Shown here: positions 45,926 to 54,453 of the stretch, piece after piece
Layout: every line of letters starts with the position of its first letter
How positions within the stretch are numbered: position 1 is the first letter of the stretch
Assembly: GCA_910584055.1 (NCBI GenBank)
Contig: CAJTZS010000015.1
Coordinates: forward strand, 19,848 to 83,847
Direction of reading: 5' to 3'
Length of the DNA stretch: 64,000 bases
From: an uncultured Muribaculaceae bacterium
GTDB taxonomy: Bacteria; Bacteroidota; Bacteroidia; Bacteroidales; Muribaculaceae
Program-made: the position numbers and the translations under genes
Notes under the pieces: generated by a model
Told to the model about the DNA's origin: nothing
The model's input: only the letters and a program-made list of their open reading frames with translations
Database searches by the model: none

Positions 45926-46954
45926 TTAAAGGGTGAAAATCTTGAATATCAATTCTAACAGGAGATTATATTCATTTTGAAATGAATTGACTCCCTTGCT
46001 TTTAACATCAAATTCCCGGAGGGCGTGGATTGCATTTACCGCTCTATATGGATTGTAATTGCGCATCCCGGTTTTTATTTCATTTAATTGATTTTGAAAT
46101 CGAATGCCTAAAGCGTTTTTTATTGAAGCCTCGGATTTATCTGTCAGGTAATGAGCGATTACAAGCTTGCTAAAAAAATTGAACAGCGTTGATGTCGTCA
46201 TTACCGTTGGATTGGTTTTAGGATTTGATTCAAAATACTTCACAATCTGCACAGCCTTGGGATAGTTTTTTGCAGCTATGGCTGATGTAAGCTCGAAGTT
46301 ATTGAAATCTTTGGAAATTCCGATATTTCGTTCGATATCTTCTGCTGTGATCCGTTGTCCGGTTCCACCTTTGATCTGAATAAGTTTGTTTACTTCTCCG
46401 AAGAGTTTTGTGAGAGGACCACCTATATACTCACACAGCATTTGCGCTGCATTGTCATCAATACTGCATTTATGAGATGAACAATAATCGCGGAGATGTG
46501 AGGCCAGTTGATAATCCTTGACTCTTTCGCTTTTGAAAATGACTGCACCGGATTTTGCCGCGTTTTTCATAAGAGAAGATGTCGCATTTAGATTATCGCC
46601 CTTAAAAGCTATTACCAAAATAGTTGTCTTATTGGGCTTTGAGGAATATGGAGCAATTTTCTCCAATGCTTGCTTTGCCTGTTGTTTTGATTGAGCCTCT
46701 TTTAGAATGACAACGCGCCGAGCTGCCATCACCGGCAATTGTTGAGCCGCAGCTACAACATTTTCCATATCTGCGTCTACCCCGTAGTATACATTAAGGT
46801 TGAAGTCTTTATCTTCTTCTGCGATTGCCTTGGACTCAATTGCCTCCACTATCTTGTCAATATAGAAGTCTTCTTCTCCCATTAGCAGATATAAAGGTGC
46901 AAAATCCCCTTTATTGATTGATGTTATTATGTCTCTAAACGATGGATTTGCCAT
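45926..46954 (-). CDS. holA: DNA polymerase III delta subunit
   Basis: HolA is the clamp-loader subunit that opens the sliding clamp. The 342 residues from ATG at 46954 show the family's N-terminal APLYLLMGEEDFYIDKIVEA and a weak AAA+ fold without a Walker A, as expected for delta. The helical C-terminal domain includes NFELTSAIAAKNYPKAVQIV. An upstream start at 47017 would add 21 residues inside the CPBP protease gene and is less likely. The 5' end overlaps that gene by 20 bases, so the two are probably co-expressed. Confidence 0.88.
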   Translation of the reverse strand: MANPSFRDIITSINKGDFAPLYLLMGEEDFYIDKIVEAIESKAIAEEDKDFNLNVYYGVDADMENVVAAAQQLPVMAARRVVILKEAQSKQQAKQALEKIAPYSSKPNKTTILVIAFKGDNLNATSSLMKNAAKSGAVIFKSERVKDYQLASHLRDYCSSHKCSIDDNAAQMLCEYIGGPLTKLFGEVNKLIQIKGGTGQRITAEDIERNIGISKDFNNFELTSAIAAKNYPKAVQIVKYFESNPKTNPTVMTTSTLFNFFSKLVIAHYLTDKSEASIKNALGIRFQNQLNEIKTGMRNYNPYRAVNAIHALREFDVKSKGVNSFQNEYNLLLELIFKIFTL

Positions 46955-47846
46955 TTTTACCCTCTTTAAAAAAACATTTGCGGCATATGAATAAAAAACA
47001 GAACAATAAGATTCCACTTATAATCGCACACCATGGAATGCCGGATTCTGTTATACCAAACTGTTCGAAATCAATGTCGGTTTTCCCTTTTGCCACCAAC
47101 CATGCCGTTATTACAACCATACTGTTGTTCAAGGCATGAGCGAAGACAGAGGTCCAGATAGAGCCGCTCCAAATATATAAGTAACCGAAAAATGCTCCCA
47201 ACAGCAGTCTTGGAATGAAACCAAAGAACTGAAAATGCATCGCGCTGAAAACAAATGCCGCAATCCAGACTGAGGCAGGTTTAGACATAACTTCTCCAAG
47301 CATTCTTTGAATACCTGCTCGAAAAAACAATTCTTCTGCAAGTCCGGTGAGACAACCCACTATAAGAATTCCCGATATTAATCCTCCAAGAGTTGTCGTG
47401 CTTAATATTGTATCTGTAAATCCCCGACTATTATTCTCCCATTCCCTTAGGGTCGTTTCCAGTTCTTTCCAATTTTCAGGGAAGGAGAGTGTGTCATTCC
47501 AATAGATAAGTTGGTTTAAAAAGGGTATTCCGATTATATAGCACGTCAATATCGCCGCCAAAGTGAGCCATCGGGGTGTTTTATCAAGAGACAAACGTGA
47601 AATTATGTTTCTTGATTCAAGCCTCGCCTCGATAAAGGGGGCAAGCATAAATACTATTACACATTGTATTGACGATATCAGAAGAATTCTGGTCCGGGCA
47701 TCCATGTTCACAGTATTCAATATGCCGCTTAATATGGAAACGAATATCAAGGCAACAAAAAACACCATTATGAAGATGCAAACCCTCGATAGCAATGGCA
47801 TTCCCAAATTGCCCGAACCGTCTTTTAACTTAGGTCCCGGATACAT
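46935..47846 (-). CDS. CPBP-family intramembrane glutamic endopeptidase
   Basis: CPBP (CAAX protease/Rce1-like) proteins are integral-membrane proteases; bacterial roles are mostly unknown. The 303 residues have about eight hydrophobic helices and the three family motifs: EELFFR (E171, E172, R176), FSAMHFQF (H204) and HALNN (H237, N240-N241). ATG at 47846 is preferred over TTG at 47849, because it gives a one-base overlap with the lptB stop (TGATG). It lies between lptB and holA and overlaps holA by 20 bases. Confidence 0.88.
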   Translation of the reverse strand: MYPGPKLKDGSGNLGMPLLSRVCIFIMVFFVALIFVSILSGILNTVNMDARTRILLISSIQCVIVFMLAPFIEARLESRNIISRLSLDKTPRWLTLAAILTCYIIGIPFLNQLIYWNDTLSFPENWKELETTLREWENNSRGFTDTILSTTTLGGLISGILIVGCLTGLAEELFFRAGIQRMLGEVMSKPASVWIAAFVFSAMHFQFFGFIPRLLLGAFFGYLYIWSGSIWTSVFAHALNNSMVVITAWLVAKGKTDIDFEQFGITESGIPWCAIISGILLFCFLFICRKCFFKEGKNGKSIV

Positions 47847-48739
47847 CAATCGAATTTCTTACGGGTGAAAATAAAGTCACGGCCAAGATACTTCTCGCGG
47901 ACAATAGGATTGGCTGCAAGCTCCTCACTTGTGCCTTGGAACAGGACCTTGCCTTCGAACAACAGGTAAGCTCTGTCTGTTATCCCAAGTATCGAATCTG
48001 CCTTATGGTCTGTAATCAGGATACCGATATTCCTCTCTTTCAAGTGATATACCACTTCCTGAATGTCTTCAACGGCAATAGGATCGACCGCCGCAAAAGG
48101 TTCATCAAGCATAATGAACTTAGGATTGATTGCAAGACAGCGTGCAATCTCAGTCCTGCGCCTCTCTCCCCCCGATAGATTATTGCCAAGATTATGTCTT
48201 ACTTTTTCCAGCGAAAATTCCTTGATTAGAGATTCAAGCTTTTCCTTCTGATATTCTTTTGATGTATTGGTCATCTCAAGAATCGCCCGTATATTGTTTT
48301 CAACTGAAAGCGTGCGGAACACAGATGCCTCCTGCGGCAAATAACCAATCCCAAACTGTGCCCTTTTATAAACGGGGTACTCGGTTATGTCGTGTTCATC
48401 AAGAAAAACCTTCCCTTCATTCGGTTTTATAAGACCTACGGTCATATAGAACGTTGTGGTCTTGCCTGCACCATTAGGACCGAGTAGTCCGACAATCTCT
48501 CCTTGCGTGACATCTATAGAGACTTTGTTGGCGACGGTTCTTTTGCCATATTTCTTGACAAGATCCTCAGTGCGCAAAACGCCTTTTTCAGGTATCTCGA
48601 CAGTCTCTTGAATCACAATTTCACGCATATCGGGCTGGACTCCTTCAAGTTCCTTTTCCTCTTCCGGAGTGAGCTTGACCGGAGCATCCGACCTGTCGCG
48701 TTTTAATCTGTTCTTATCGAATATAGCTTTAAAGTTCAT
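47846..48739 (-). CDS. lptB: LPS export ABC transporter ATP-binding protein LptB, with N-terminal extension
   Basis: LptB powers transfer of lipopolysaccharide to the outer membrane with LptFG. The 297 residues show Walker A GPNGAGKTT (87-95), signature LSGGERRRTEIAR and Walker B FIMLDEPFAAVDP. The core starts near 53 (VLRTEDLVKKYGKR). About 52 residues precede it, charged and rich in Lys, Glu and Asp, where E. coli LptB (241 residues) has none. An internal start at 48628 (MREIV) would give a more usual length. The start overlaps the udk end by 11 bases. No lptF, lptG or lptC lies nearby. Confidence 0.9.
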   Translation of the reverse strand: MNFKAIFDKNRLKRDRSDAPVKLTPEEEKELEGVQPDMREIVIQETVEIPEKGVLRTEDLVKKYGKRTVANKVSIDVTQGEIVGLLGPNGAGKTTTFYMTVGLIKPNEGKVFLDEHDITEYPVYKRAQFGIGYLPQEASVFRTLSVENNIRAILEMTNTSKEYQKEKLESLIKEFSLEKVRHNLGNNLSGGERRRTEIARCLAINPKFIMLDEPFAAVDPIAVEDIQEVVYHLKERNIGILITDHKADSILGITDRAYLLFEGKVLFQGTSEELAANPIVREKYLGRDFIFTRKKFD

Positions 48740-49352
48740 TTCTTGGTTTCAGAAGAGAGCGAATATAGTCAGTAAGGAGTTTGACAGCTACATTATTGTG
48801 ACCTCCCTGTGGCACAATAAGATCTGCATAGCGTTTTGAAGGCTCTATGTAAAGCTCGTGCATCGGTTTCAGAGTTTCCTCATATCGGTCAATCACCATT
48901 TGAGGGGTTCTCCCCCTTTCTATGCAGTCGCGGTGGATCACACGTATCAGTCGTTCGTCAGCATCAGCATCTACAAACACCTTTACGTCCATCATATCGC
49001 GCAGTTCCTTGTCTGTCAAGACCAGAATGCCCTCTACCACCACCACATCGCGAGGTTCAATAAGTATAGTCTCTTTGAGGCGCGAGCATGTCAGAAAGTC
49101 ATATGTCGGCATTTCAACGGCATTTCCGGCCTTAAGCTCTTTAAGATGCTTTGCAAGCAATGTCCATTCTATAGATGCAGGTTCGTCATAATTCATTTTA
49201 AGGCGCTCTTCGAGTGGAATATGCGCATTGTCTTTATAATAACAATCCTGAGGAATCACAGCAACCTCATCCTTGGGAAGGCTTTCAATGATCTTTCTTA
49301 CCACCGTTGTTTTTCCGGAGCCGGTGCCTCCTGCTATACCGATGATCAACAT
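48729..49352 (-). CDS. udk: Uridine kinase
   Basis: Uridine kinase phosphorylates uridine and cytidine in pyrimidine salvage. The 207 residues begin with the P-loop GGTGSGKT (8-15). The family pattern of QDCYYKD (about 35-41), NYDEPASIEW (about 54-63) and HRDCIERGR follows. Length is standard. It is first in a four-gene minus-strand chain udk, lptB, CPBP protease, holA, whose members all overlap, and it has a promoter at 49378-49409. Confidence 0.95.
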   Translation of the reverse strand: MLIIGIAGGTGSGKTTVVRKIIESLPKDEVAVIPQDCYYKDNAHIPLEERLKMNYDEPASIEWTLLAKHLKELKAGNAVEMPTYDFLTCSRLKETILIEPRDVVVVEGILVLTDKELRDMMDVKVFVDADADERLIRVIHRDCIERGRTPQMVIDRYEETLKPMHELYIEPSKRYADLIVPQGGHNNVAVKLLTDYIRSLLKPRNEL

Positions 49353-49377
49353 AATTGGATATGTATTCTATTTTAGG

Positions 49378-49409
49378 CAAAATTACTAAAAACCGATTTC
49401 CTCTCCAAA
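49378..49409 (-). promoter_or_regulatory. udk promoter
   Basis: Minus-strand TAATTTTG (49378-49385) and TTTG (49406-49409), 20 bases apart, match the consensus; leader about 20 bases. Confidence 0.7.
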
Positions 49410-49417
49410 TTTTTTAT

Positions 49418-49425
49418 TAACTTTG
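49418..49425 (+). promoter_or_regulatory. Promoter -7 element of the MlaE/MlaF unit
   Basis: TAACTTTG matches TAnnTTTG, 24 bases before the ATG at 49449. No clear -33 box. Confidence 0.45.
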
Positions 49426-49448
49426 CCTATTGTTTTATCAGCTCATTG

Positions 49449-50246
49449 ATGTCGATGCAGGCATTAATACGGGTAATACTATCTAAAAAACAGGAATCAA
49501 TGGTTGTTTCATCTATAAAATCATTTGGCCGTTACTGTGCGTTTATGGCACAGGTGTTTCGCGTGCCGGAAAAATGGAGAGAGTTTTTCAAGCAGCTTGT
49601 TTTTGAGATAAACAAGCTTGGGGTTGACTCCATCCCACTTGTCATAATAATCTCAATTTTCATAGGGGCGGTAATATGCATACAGATGACAATAAATATT
49701 GTCTCTCCTATGATACCTTCATATTCAACAGGTCTGGCAACGCGTGAAATCCTATTGCTGGAGTTTTCCTGCACCATGATGTCTCTGATACTTGCCGGGA
49801 AAGTCGGAAGTAACATTTCATCGGAAATCGGGACTATGCGCGTAACGGAACAGATAGACGCGATGGAGATAATGGGATTGAATGCTGCTAATTTCATAGT
49901 TCTGCCTAAGATTGTAGGTTTTGTATTGTTTGTTCCCGTGCTATGCGTCCTGTCAATGTTCATGGGACTCATTGGCGGGGCTCTGGTGGCTAAATTCACG
50001 GATATGATTTCGATGGAGAATTACGTGTTCGGAATCCAGTCATTCTTTAATGAATGGTATATATGGTATGCCATTATAAAGACTTTGTTTTTTGCCTTTA
50101 TTATAACTTCTGTGGCATCGTACTACGGGTTTTATGTTAAAGGCGGATCTCTTGAGGTCGGACAGGCAAGCACAAAGGCTGTCGTGTCAAGTTCTATCCT
50201 CATCCTCCTCGCTGATGTTATATTAACAAAACTTTTGTTGCAATGA
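49449..50246 (+). CDS. mlaE: MlaE-type ABC transporter permease
   Basis: MlaE-family permeases move phospholipids between the inner and outer membrane with MlaF and an MCE protein. The 265 residues have about five hydrophobic helices and family blocks such as FIGAVICIQMTI and GKVGSNISSEIGTMRVTEQIDAME. ATG at 49449 is taken; ATG at 49503 is possible and would remove a non-conserved leader. The stop overlaps the ATPase start (ATGA at 50243-50246). No MCE-domain (MlaD) gene follows here, so the rest of the system must be elsewhere. Confidence 0.88.
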   Translation: MSMQALIRVILSKKQESMVVSSIKSFGRYCAFMAQVFRVPEKWREFFKQLVFEINKLGVDSIPLVIIISIFIGAVICIQMTINIVSPMIPSYSTGLATREILLLEFSCTMMSLILAGKVGSNISSEIGTMRVTEQIDAMEIMGLNAANFIVLPKIVGFVLFVPVLCVLSMFMGLIGGALVAKFTDMISMENYVFGIQSFFNEWYIWYAIIKTLFFAFIITSVASYYGFYVKGGSLEVGQASTKAVVSSSILILLADVILTKLLLQ

Positions 50247-51025
50247 TTGAAGCTAAACACGTGTCAAAATGGTTTGATGACCAGAGGATACTTTTTGATA
50301 TCGATGCAAAGTTCGACACAGGGAAAACTAATCTGATTATAGGGCAGAGTGGCTCGGGAAAAACGGTGTTTATGAAATGCCTTATCGGTCTTCTCACGCC
50401 TGAGGAGGGTGAGATTTTATATGATGGAAGAAGATTTAGAGATCTTGACACTCAGCAAAAACGACAGTTGCGCACAGAAATAGGCATGTTGTTTCAGGGT
50501 TCCGCCCTCTTTGACAACGAGACGGTGCTTGGCAATGTCATGTTCCCTTTAAAAATGTTCAGTCCCCTATCAAGAGCTGAACAGCTTGAACGCGCTCATT
50601 TCTGTATCAAACGCGTAGGATTGGATCATGCCGATGATAAGTATCCGTCCGAAATATCCGGAGGTATGCAGAAACGTGTTGCAATCGCACGTGCGATTGC
50701 TTTGAATCCCAAATATCTTTTCTGTGACGAACCGAATTCGGGTCTCGATCCGCGCACGTCAATTATGATTGACGAACTGCTAAGCGATATCACCCATGAA
50801 TATGGTATCACAACCATTATCAATACCCACGATATGAATTCCGTGTTGGGTATAGGAGAGCATATCGTTTTCATCAACAAGGGTCACTGCGACTGGACAG
50901 GCAATGATAAAAATATCTTCAGGAGTAAGAGTGAGTCGCTGAATGATTTCGTGTTTGCATCAAAACTCTTCAGGGAGGTCAAGACATTCCTTGAGAGGGA
51001 ATATGAAGCTGAGGAAAGCCGATAA
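50243..51025 (+). CDS. mlaF: MlaF-type ABC transporter ATP-binding protein
   Basis: This 260-residue ATPase pairs with the MlaE-type permease. Walker A is GQSGSGKT (about 33-40), the signature region reads EISGGMQKRVAIARAI and Walker B LFCDEPNSGLDP. Its 4-base overlap with the permease gene implies coupled translation. The 3' end overlaps the converging lipB gene by 47 bases (50979-51025), which could let the two transcripts interfere with or pair to each other. Confidence 0.9.
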   Translation: MIEAKHVSKWFDDQRILFDIDAKFDTGKTNLIIGQSGSGKTVFMKCLIGLLTPEEGEILYDGRRFRDLDTQQKRQLRTEIGMLFQGSALFDNETVLGNVMFPLKMFSPLSRAEQLERAHFCIKRVGLDHADDKYPSEISGGMQKRVAIARAIALNPKYLFCDEPNSGLDPRTSIMIDELLSDITHEYGITTIINTHDMNSVLGIGEHIVFINKGHCDWTGNDKNIFRSKSESLNDFVFASKLFREVKTFLEREYEAEESR

Positions 51026-51677
51026 GTCGTTGGAATATTTTTATAAACTTTTGTTTAACTTCCTCCATCGGCGGGGCAAATCCGGTCTCATTCTCAATTG
51101 ATGTAACGCCTTTGTCTATAAAACCGCATGGATTTATCAATGAGAAGGCATTAAGATCTGTTGTAACGTTCAATGCAAGTCCGTGCATTGTTACAAACCT
51201 TGTGCATTTCACCCCCATTGCACATATTTTTCGTTCGTTTGATGTCCCCTTCCCAATCCAGATACCTATTGCATCATCAATTTTCTCACCCTTGATGCCA
51301 TAGCTGTCCAAGAGTTCGATAATGCAATCCTCCAGTAGATTCATATAACCTTTTATCCCCAGTGAATGACACTCGAGATCGATAATGGGATAGACTATCA
51401 TTTGCCCGGGGCCATGGTAGGTTATGTCTCCTCCCCTTTCAATCCGGATACATTCCGCGCCTAATTCTTTCAGCCTGTTTTCATCGGCAAGAAGATTGTT
51501 TGCATTCCCATGGAATCCTAATGTATAAACCGGGGCGTGCTCGCCGATAAGAAGATACTCCTCTTCTATCGGCCGACAGTTTTTTTTACTGTCGACCATA
51601 AGATTGAAAAGGGTCTTCTGCTCTTCCCAAATATCGCGGTATTCCGATTGCTTAAAATCTATTATTCTTAGATTCAT
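50979..51677 (-). CDS. lipB: Lipoyl(octanoyl) transferase LipB
   Basis: LipB moves octanoate from acyl carrier protein to lipoyl domains. The 232 residues show RGGDITYHGPGQMIVYP (81-97), the catalytic lysine K150, HGLALNV (165-171) and the nucleophile C184 in NPCG. It overlaps the end of the GH84 gene by ATGA (51674-51677), and its own end overlaps the converging MlaF gene by 47 bases. lipA lies two genes upstream, so octanoylation and sulfur insertion are encoded together. Confidence 0.94.
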   Translation of the reverse strand: MNLRIIDFKQSEYRDIWEEQKTLFNLMVDSKKNCRPIEEEYLLIGEHAPVYTLGFHGNANNLLADENRLKELGAECIRIERGGDITYHGPGQMIVYPIIDLECHSLGIKGYMNLLEDCIIELLDSYGIKGEKIDDAIGIWIGKGTSNERKICAMGVKCTRFVTMHGLALNVTTDLNAFSLINPCGFIDKGVTSIENETGFAPPMEEVKQKFIKIFQRLIGFPQLHIPSQGMS

Positions 51678-53482
51678 TCTTTTAATTTATTTGGATCAAG
51701 GTCTGCAAGCACGTTGTCTATAAAAGGCTGAAGTTTAAGGGTTCCGCTTCGATTGTCAAGGAATCCAGGTTTCTGGATTTCGTTGATAAGCATTAGCTTA
51801 CGGTAATCTTCATTAAATTTTTCATTATTGCCGCTTTCATATGTCTTTATGAGGTCAAGAGCCATCAATCCTCTTTCCCCAAGGTTTGAAAACTCAATAA
51901 GCCAAGGTGCAATCTCAACAACCAATGGTGTGTTCCCCCCCTTTGAAAACATTATATCTGGAGCATCTTTGATTTTTGTGAACTCATTTTTCAGTTTGTC
52001 GAATTGTTCGGGGGTATAATTGTCAAAACGGAATGTTTCTACATTCCAGGATTCATTTCGTCTATAGTTTTTTGGAGGGTCACAAGAGTGTATGGCAAAT
52101 GTGGCGTAGGCTTCCGGAGCACCGGGCATAATTTCAACAAATGATCTTGTCCAGTTGTCAAGTGGGTTATAAGCCGAGGTATTCCATGCATAATCCGCCA
52201 CACCATATATGGCACCTTTTGACGCTTCTCCGTTTTCCATGGGATTAGTTTCTATACCAGCCATCATGGAGTCGTCAAGTGTTGTGTCGAGTCCATAAAC
52301 AGGTCCCATCAGAAGGTTGTGGCGGCAGTAATCGCTTACCGGGAAATTCCACCATACCAATGCCGGACGTTTTATCCTCGAATTGACAAATTTCATAGAA
52401 GCCGGCTCTATGTCGCCACAAACAACCTTCCCTGTCCAGAACACATCAACGGCAGGGTCAAGTTCTCGTCCATATATCGCAAGCTGCCCGTTATCCGATG
52501 GATTTGCCCAGCCTTGATTATAGTCCGTGGGACATACAATCAAGTTCTTTACTCCATCTTTCTTTTTTACAAAATCGTTAGTGATGTCGTTTAGAAGTGC
52601 AGCCTGCTTGTGTGAATCTGTTCCCTCACCTTTTATATCATCAAAGAAGATGGCGAACTGTCTTACGCCGAGATCATACATCGCATTGAATTTGTTCAGC
52701 AGGCTGTCATAATCTGTCTTGTCCCATCTGATGTCGCCCCCGGGATGGATAGCCCATACGAAATCGATATAATTTTTTTTAGCTCGTTCTGCAAGTTCCT
52801 TTATTTTCTTCCCTTCTGCAACCGGATACGGTTTCCGCCAGTTTGGTGTGCGATGATATGGATCGTCCTTGGGTCCGTAAACATAGCTGTTCATTTTGTG
52901 CCGTCCCATAAAATCAAGAAGCGACAAGCGAGTTTCATGACTCCACGGATTACCATAGAACCCTTCCACAACGCCGCGATATTTCATTGTAGGATAATCC
53001 TCGATTTCCATCATCGGGAGATCCTGCCGATTCCTTATAACACTTTCAGAAATTTGTCTTAAAGTGTTAAGACCATAAAAAGCCCCGGTTTCATCGAATG
53101 CGATTATATCTATTTTTTCCGGACCGATGGTAAGATGGTAGGCACCGGTTTTTTTCGCCACTCTGATTGATTTTGCGGTGTTTGCACCATAAACGATGTT
53201 GACTGGAATTCCATATGGAGAAACCGGGAAACCGTTTGTATGACCTTCCATCTCTGGCGGAACTGACTGGAAATTAAACCCAGCCGACATATTCAATTCC
53301 CCGGTATTAGGTCTGTCTATTCTTACAGGTGTCGGGTTTATTTCGATTCCTTTATGGTCTATGACCCTGCCCGGTATTGGACGGAGATCCGGTATTGATA
53401 CCTTCTTTTTAGCATTGATAACCTCGCTTGGAAATAGCAATATTACCAATGCGAATATCTGTATTAAACTTTTAGATTTCAT
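51674..53482 (-). CDS. GH84-family beta-N-acetylglucosaminidase, exported
   Basis: GH84 enzymes remove N-acetylglucosamine from glycans or glycoproteins such as O-GlcNAc or mucin. The 602 residues from ATG at 53482 have a signal peptide (about 1-24), an N-terminal GH20b-like domain (about 30-160) and the catalytic barrel beginning RGVVEGFYGNPW (169-180). The paired aspartates needed for substrate-assisted catalysis are D281 and D282 in FFDDIKGEG. A start 60 codons upstream would run into lipA and lacks a signal peptide. It sits between lipA (13 bases) and lipB (ATGA overlap), an unexpected place for a glycosidase. Confidence 0.9.
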   Translation of the reverse strand: MKSKSLIQIFALVILLFPSEVINAKKKVSIPDLRPIPGRVIDHKGIEINPTPVRIDRPNTGELNMSAGFNFQSVPPEMEGHTNGFPVSPYGIPVNIVYGANTAKSIRVAKKTGAYHLTIGPEKIDIIAFDETGAFYGLNTLRQISESVIRNRQDLPMMEIEDYPTMKYRGVVEGFYGNPWSHETRLSLLDFMGRHKMNSYVYGPKDDPYHRTPNWRKPYPVAEGKKIKELAERAKKNYIDFVWAIHPGGDIRWDKTDYDSLLNKFNAMYDLGVRQFAIFFDDIKGEGTDSHKQAALLNDITNDFVKKKDGVKNLIVCPTDYNQGWANPSDNGQLAIYGRELDPAVDVFWTGKVVCGDIEPASMKFVNSRIKRPALVWWNFPVSDYCRHNLLMGPVYGLDTTLDDSMMAGIETNPMENGEASKGAIYGVADYAWNTSAYNPLDNWTRSFVEIMPGAPEAYATFAIHSCDPPKNYRRNESWNVETFRFDNYTPEQFDKLKNEFTKIKDAPDIMFSKGGNTPLVVEIAPWLIEFSNLGERGLMALDLIKTYESGNNEKFNEDYRKLMLINEIQKPGFLDNRSGTLKLQPFIDNVLADLDPNKLKE

Positions 53483-53495
53483 TGTATTATATTTC

Positions 53496-54377
53496 TTAGT
53501 GGATGTGTTTCTCTGCATGGTAACTTGAACGCACCATGGGCGCACTTTCAATATGCCTGAAGCCTTTCTCCTTACCGATTCTACCATATTCTGCGAATTG
53601 ATCGGGATGTACATATTCCTGGATGGGATAATTATCTTTTGTCGGTTGAAGATACTGCCCAATAGTCATGATCCGGCAGTCAACAGACAATAGATCGTCC
53701 ATTGTCTGAAGTATTTCATCCTTGGTTTCTCCCAACCCAAGCATTATGCCCGATTTTGTCCGAATTCCCTTTGATGCGATATATCTCAAGACTTCCAACG
53801 ACCTGTCGTAAGTAGCTATGATACGTATCTCAGGAGTAAGCCGCCTTACCGTTTCCATGTTATGTGATATTATATCCGGTTTTTCGGCAATTACGATGTC
53901 GAGAAGATCGTGACGGCCCTTAAAATCAGGAATCAGCACCTCCATGGTGACTCCTGGGCAATTCGTTTTAATAGCCCGGATCATTTTTGCCCAGTGATTA
54001 GCGCCGCCGTCAGGCAAATCGTCCCTATCCACGGATGTAATGACAACATGCTTGAGTTCGAGAGTCTTGATTGAATCTACGATATCGTCTATTTCTTTTT
54101 CATTAAGAGGAAGCGGTCTGCCGGTGGCGACATTGCAATACCGGCAGTTCCGCGTGCAGATATTGCCGCAAATCATGAATGTTGCCGTTCCCGCGCCCCA
54201 ACATTCCCCTCTGTTCGGACACATTCCGCTTGAACAGATGGTGTGGAGGTGTTTATCATTAAGTAAACTCACCACCTGGCTTGTCTTGAACCCTCTGGGA
54301 AGTTTTATTTTAAGCCAGTCGGGTTTTCTGCGGAAATCCGCTCTTTCTTTCTTCGTCCTGTCAACTGTATCTTTCAT
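53496..54377 (-). CDS. lipA: Lipoyl synthase
   Basis: LipA is a radical-SAM enzyme that inserts two sulfurs into octanoyl groups. The 293 residues from ATG at 54377 carry the auxiliary-cluster cysteines C48, C53 and C59, and the radical-SAM motif C74-x3-C78-x2-C81. A TTG at 54404 would add nine residues, but it lies inside the -7-like element TACATTTG (54402-54409), so ATG at 54377 is chosen. The gene leads the unit lipA, GH84, lipB. Confidence 0.94.
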   Translation of the reverse strand: MKDTVDRTKKERADFRRKPDWLKIKLPRGFKTSQVVSLLNDKHLHTICSSGMCPNRGECWGAGTATFMICGNICTRNCRYCNVATGRPLPLNEKEIDDIVDSIKTLELKHVVITSVDRDDLPDGGANHWAKMIRAIKTNCPGVTMEVLIPDFKGRHDLLDIVIAEKPDIISHNMETVRRLTPEIRIIATYDRSLEVLRYIASKGIRTKSGIMLGLGETKDEILQTMDDLLSVDCRIMTIGQYLQPTKDNYPIQEYVHPDQFAEYGRIGKEKGFRHIESAPMVRSSYHAEKHIH

Positions 54378-54401
54378 GGAAGCTATGTTCGAAATTTTAT
54401 G

Positions 54402-54409
54402 CAAATGTA
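54402..54409 (-). promoter_or_regulatory. lipA promoter, -7 element
   Basis: Minus-strand TACATTTG matches TAnnTTTG, with a leader of about 20 bases to the ATG at 54377. No clear -33 TTG. Confidence 0.45.
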
Positions 54410-54433
54410 ATTAAAAATCTCACTTTTTTTTGC

Positions 54434-54441
54434 TATTTTTG
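54434..54441 (+). promoter_or_regulatory. S1/P1 nuclease promoter, -7 element
   Basis: TATTTTTG matches TAnnTTTG, 12 bases before the first ATG. No clear -33 box, so support is partial. Confidence 0.4.
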
Positions 54442-54453
54442 TCATAAAATTTC

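Noticed and set aside
53483..53662. 60-codon upstream extension of the GH84 gene
   Set aside because: It runs into lipA and hides a good signal peptide that begins at 53482.
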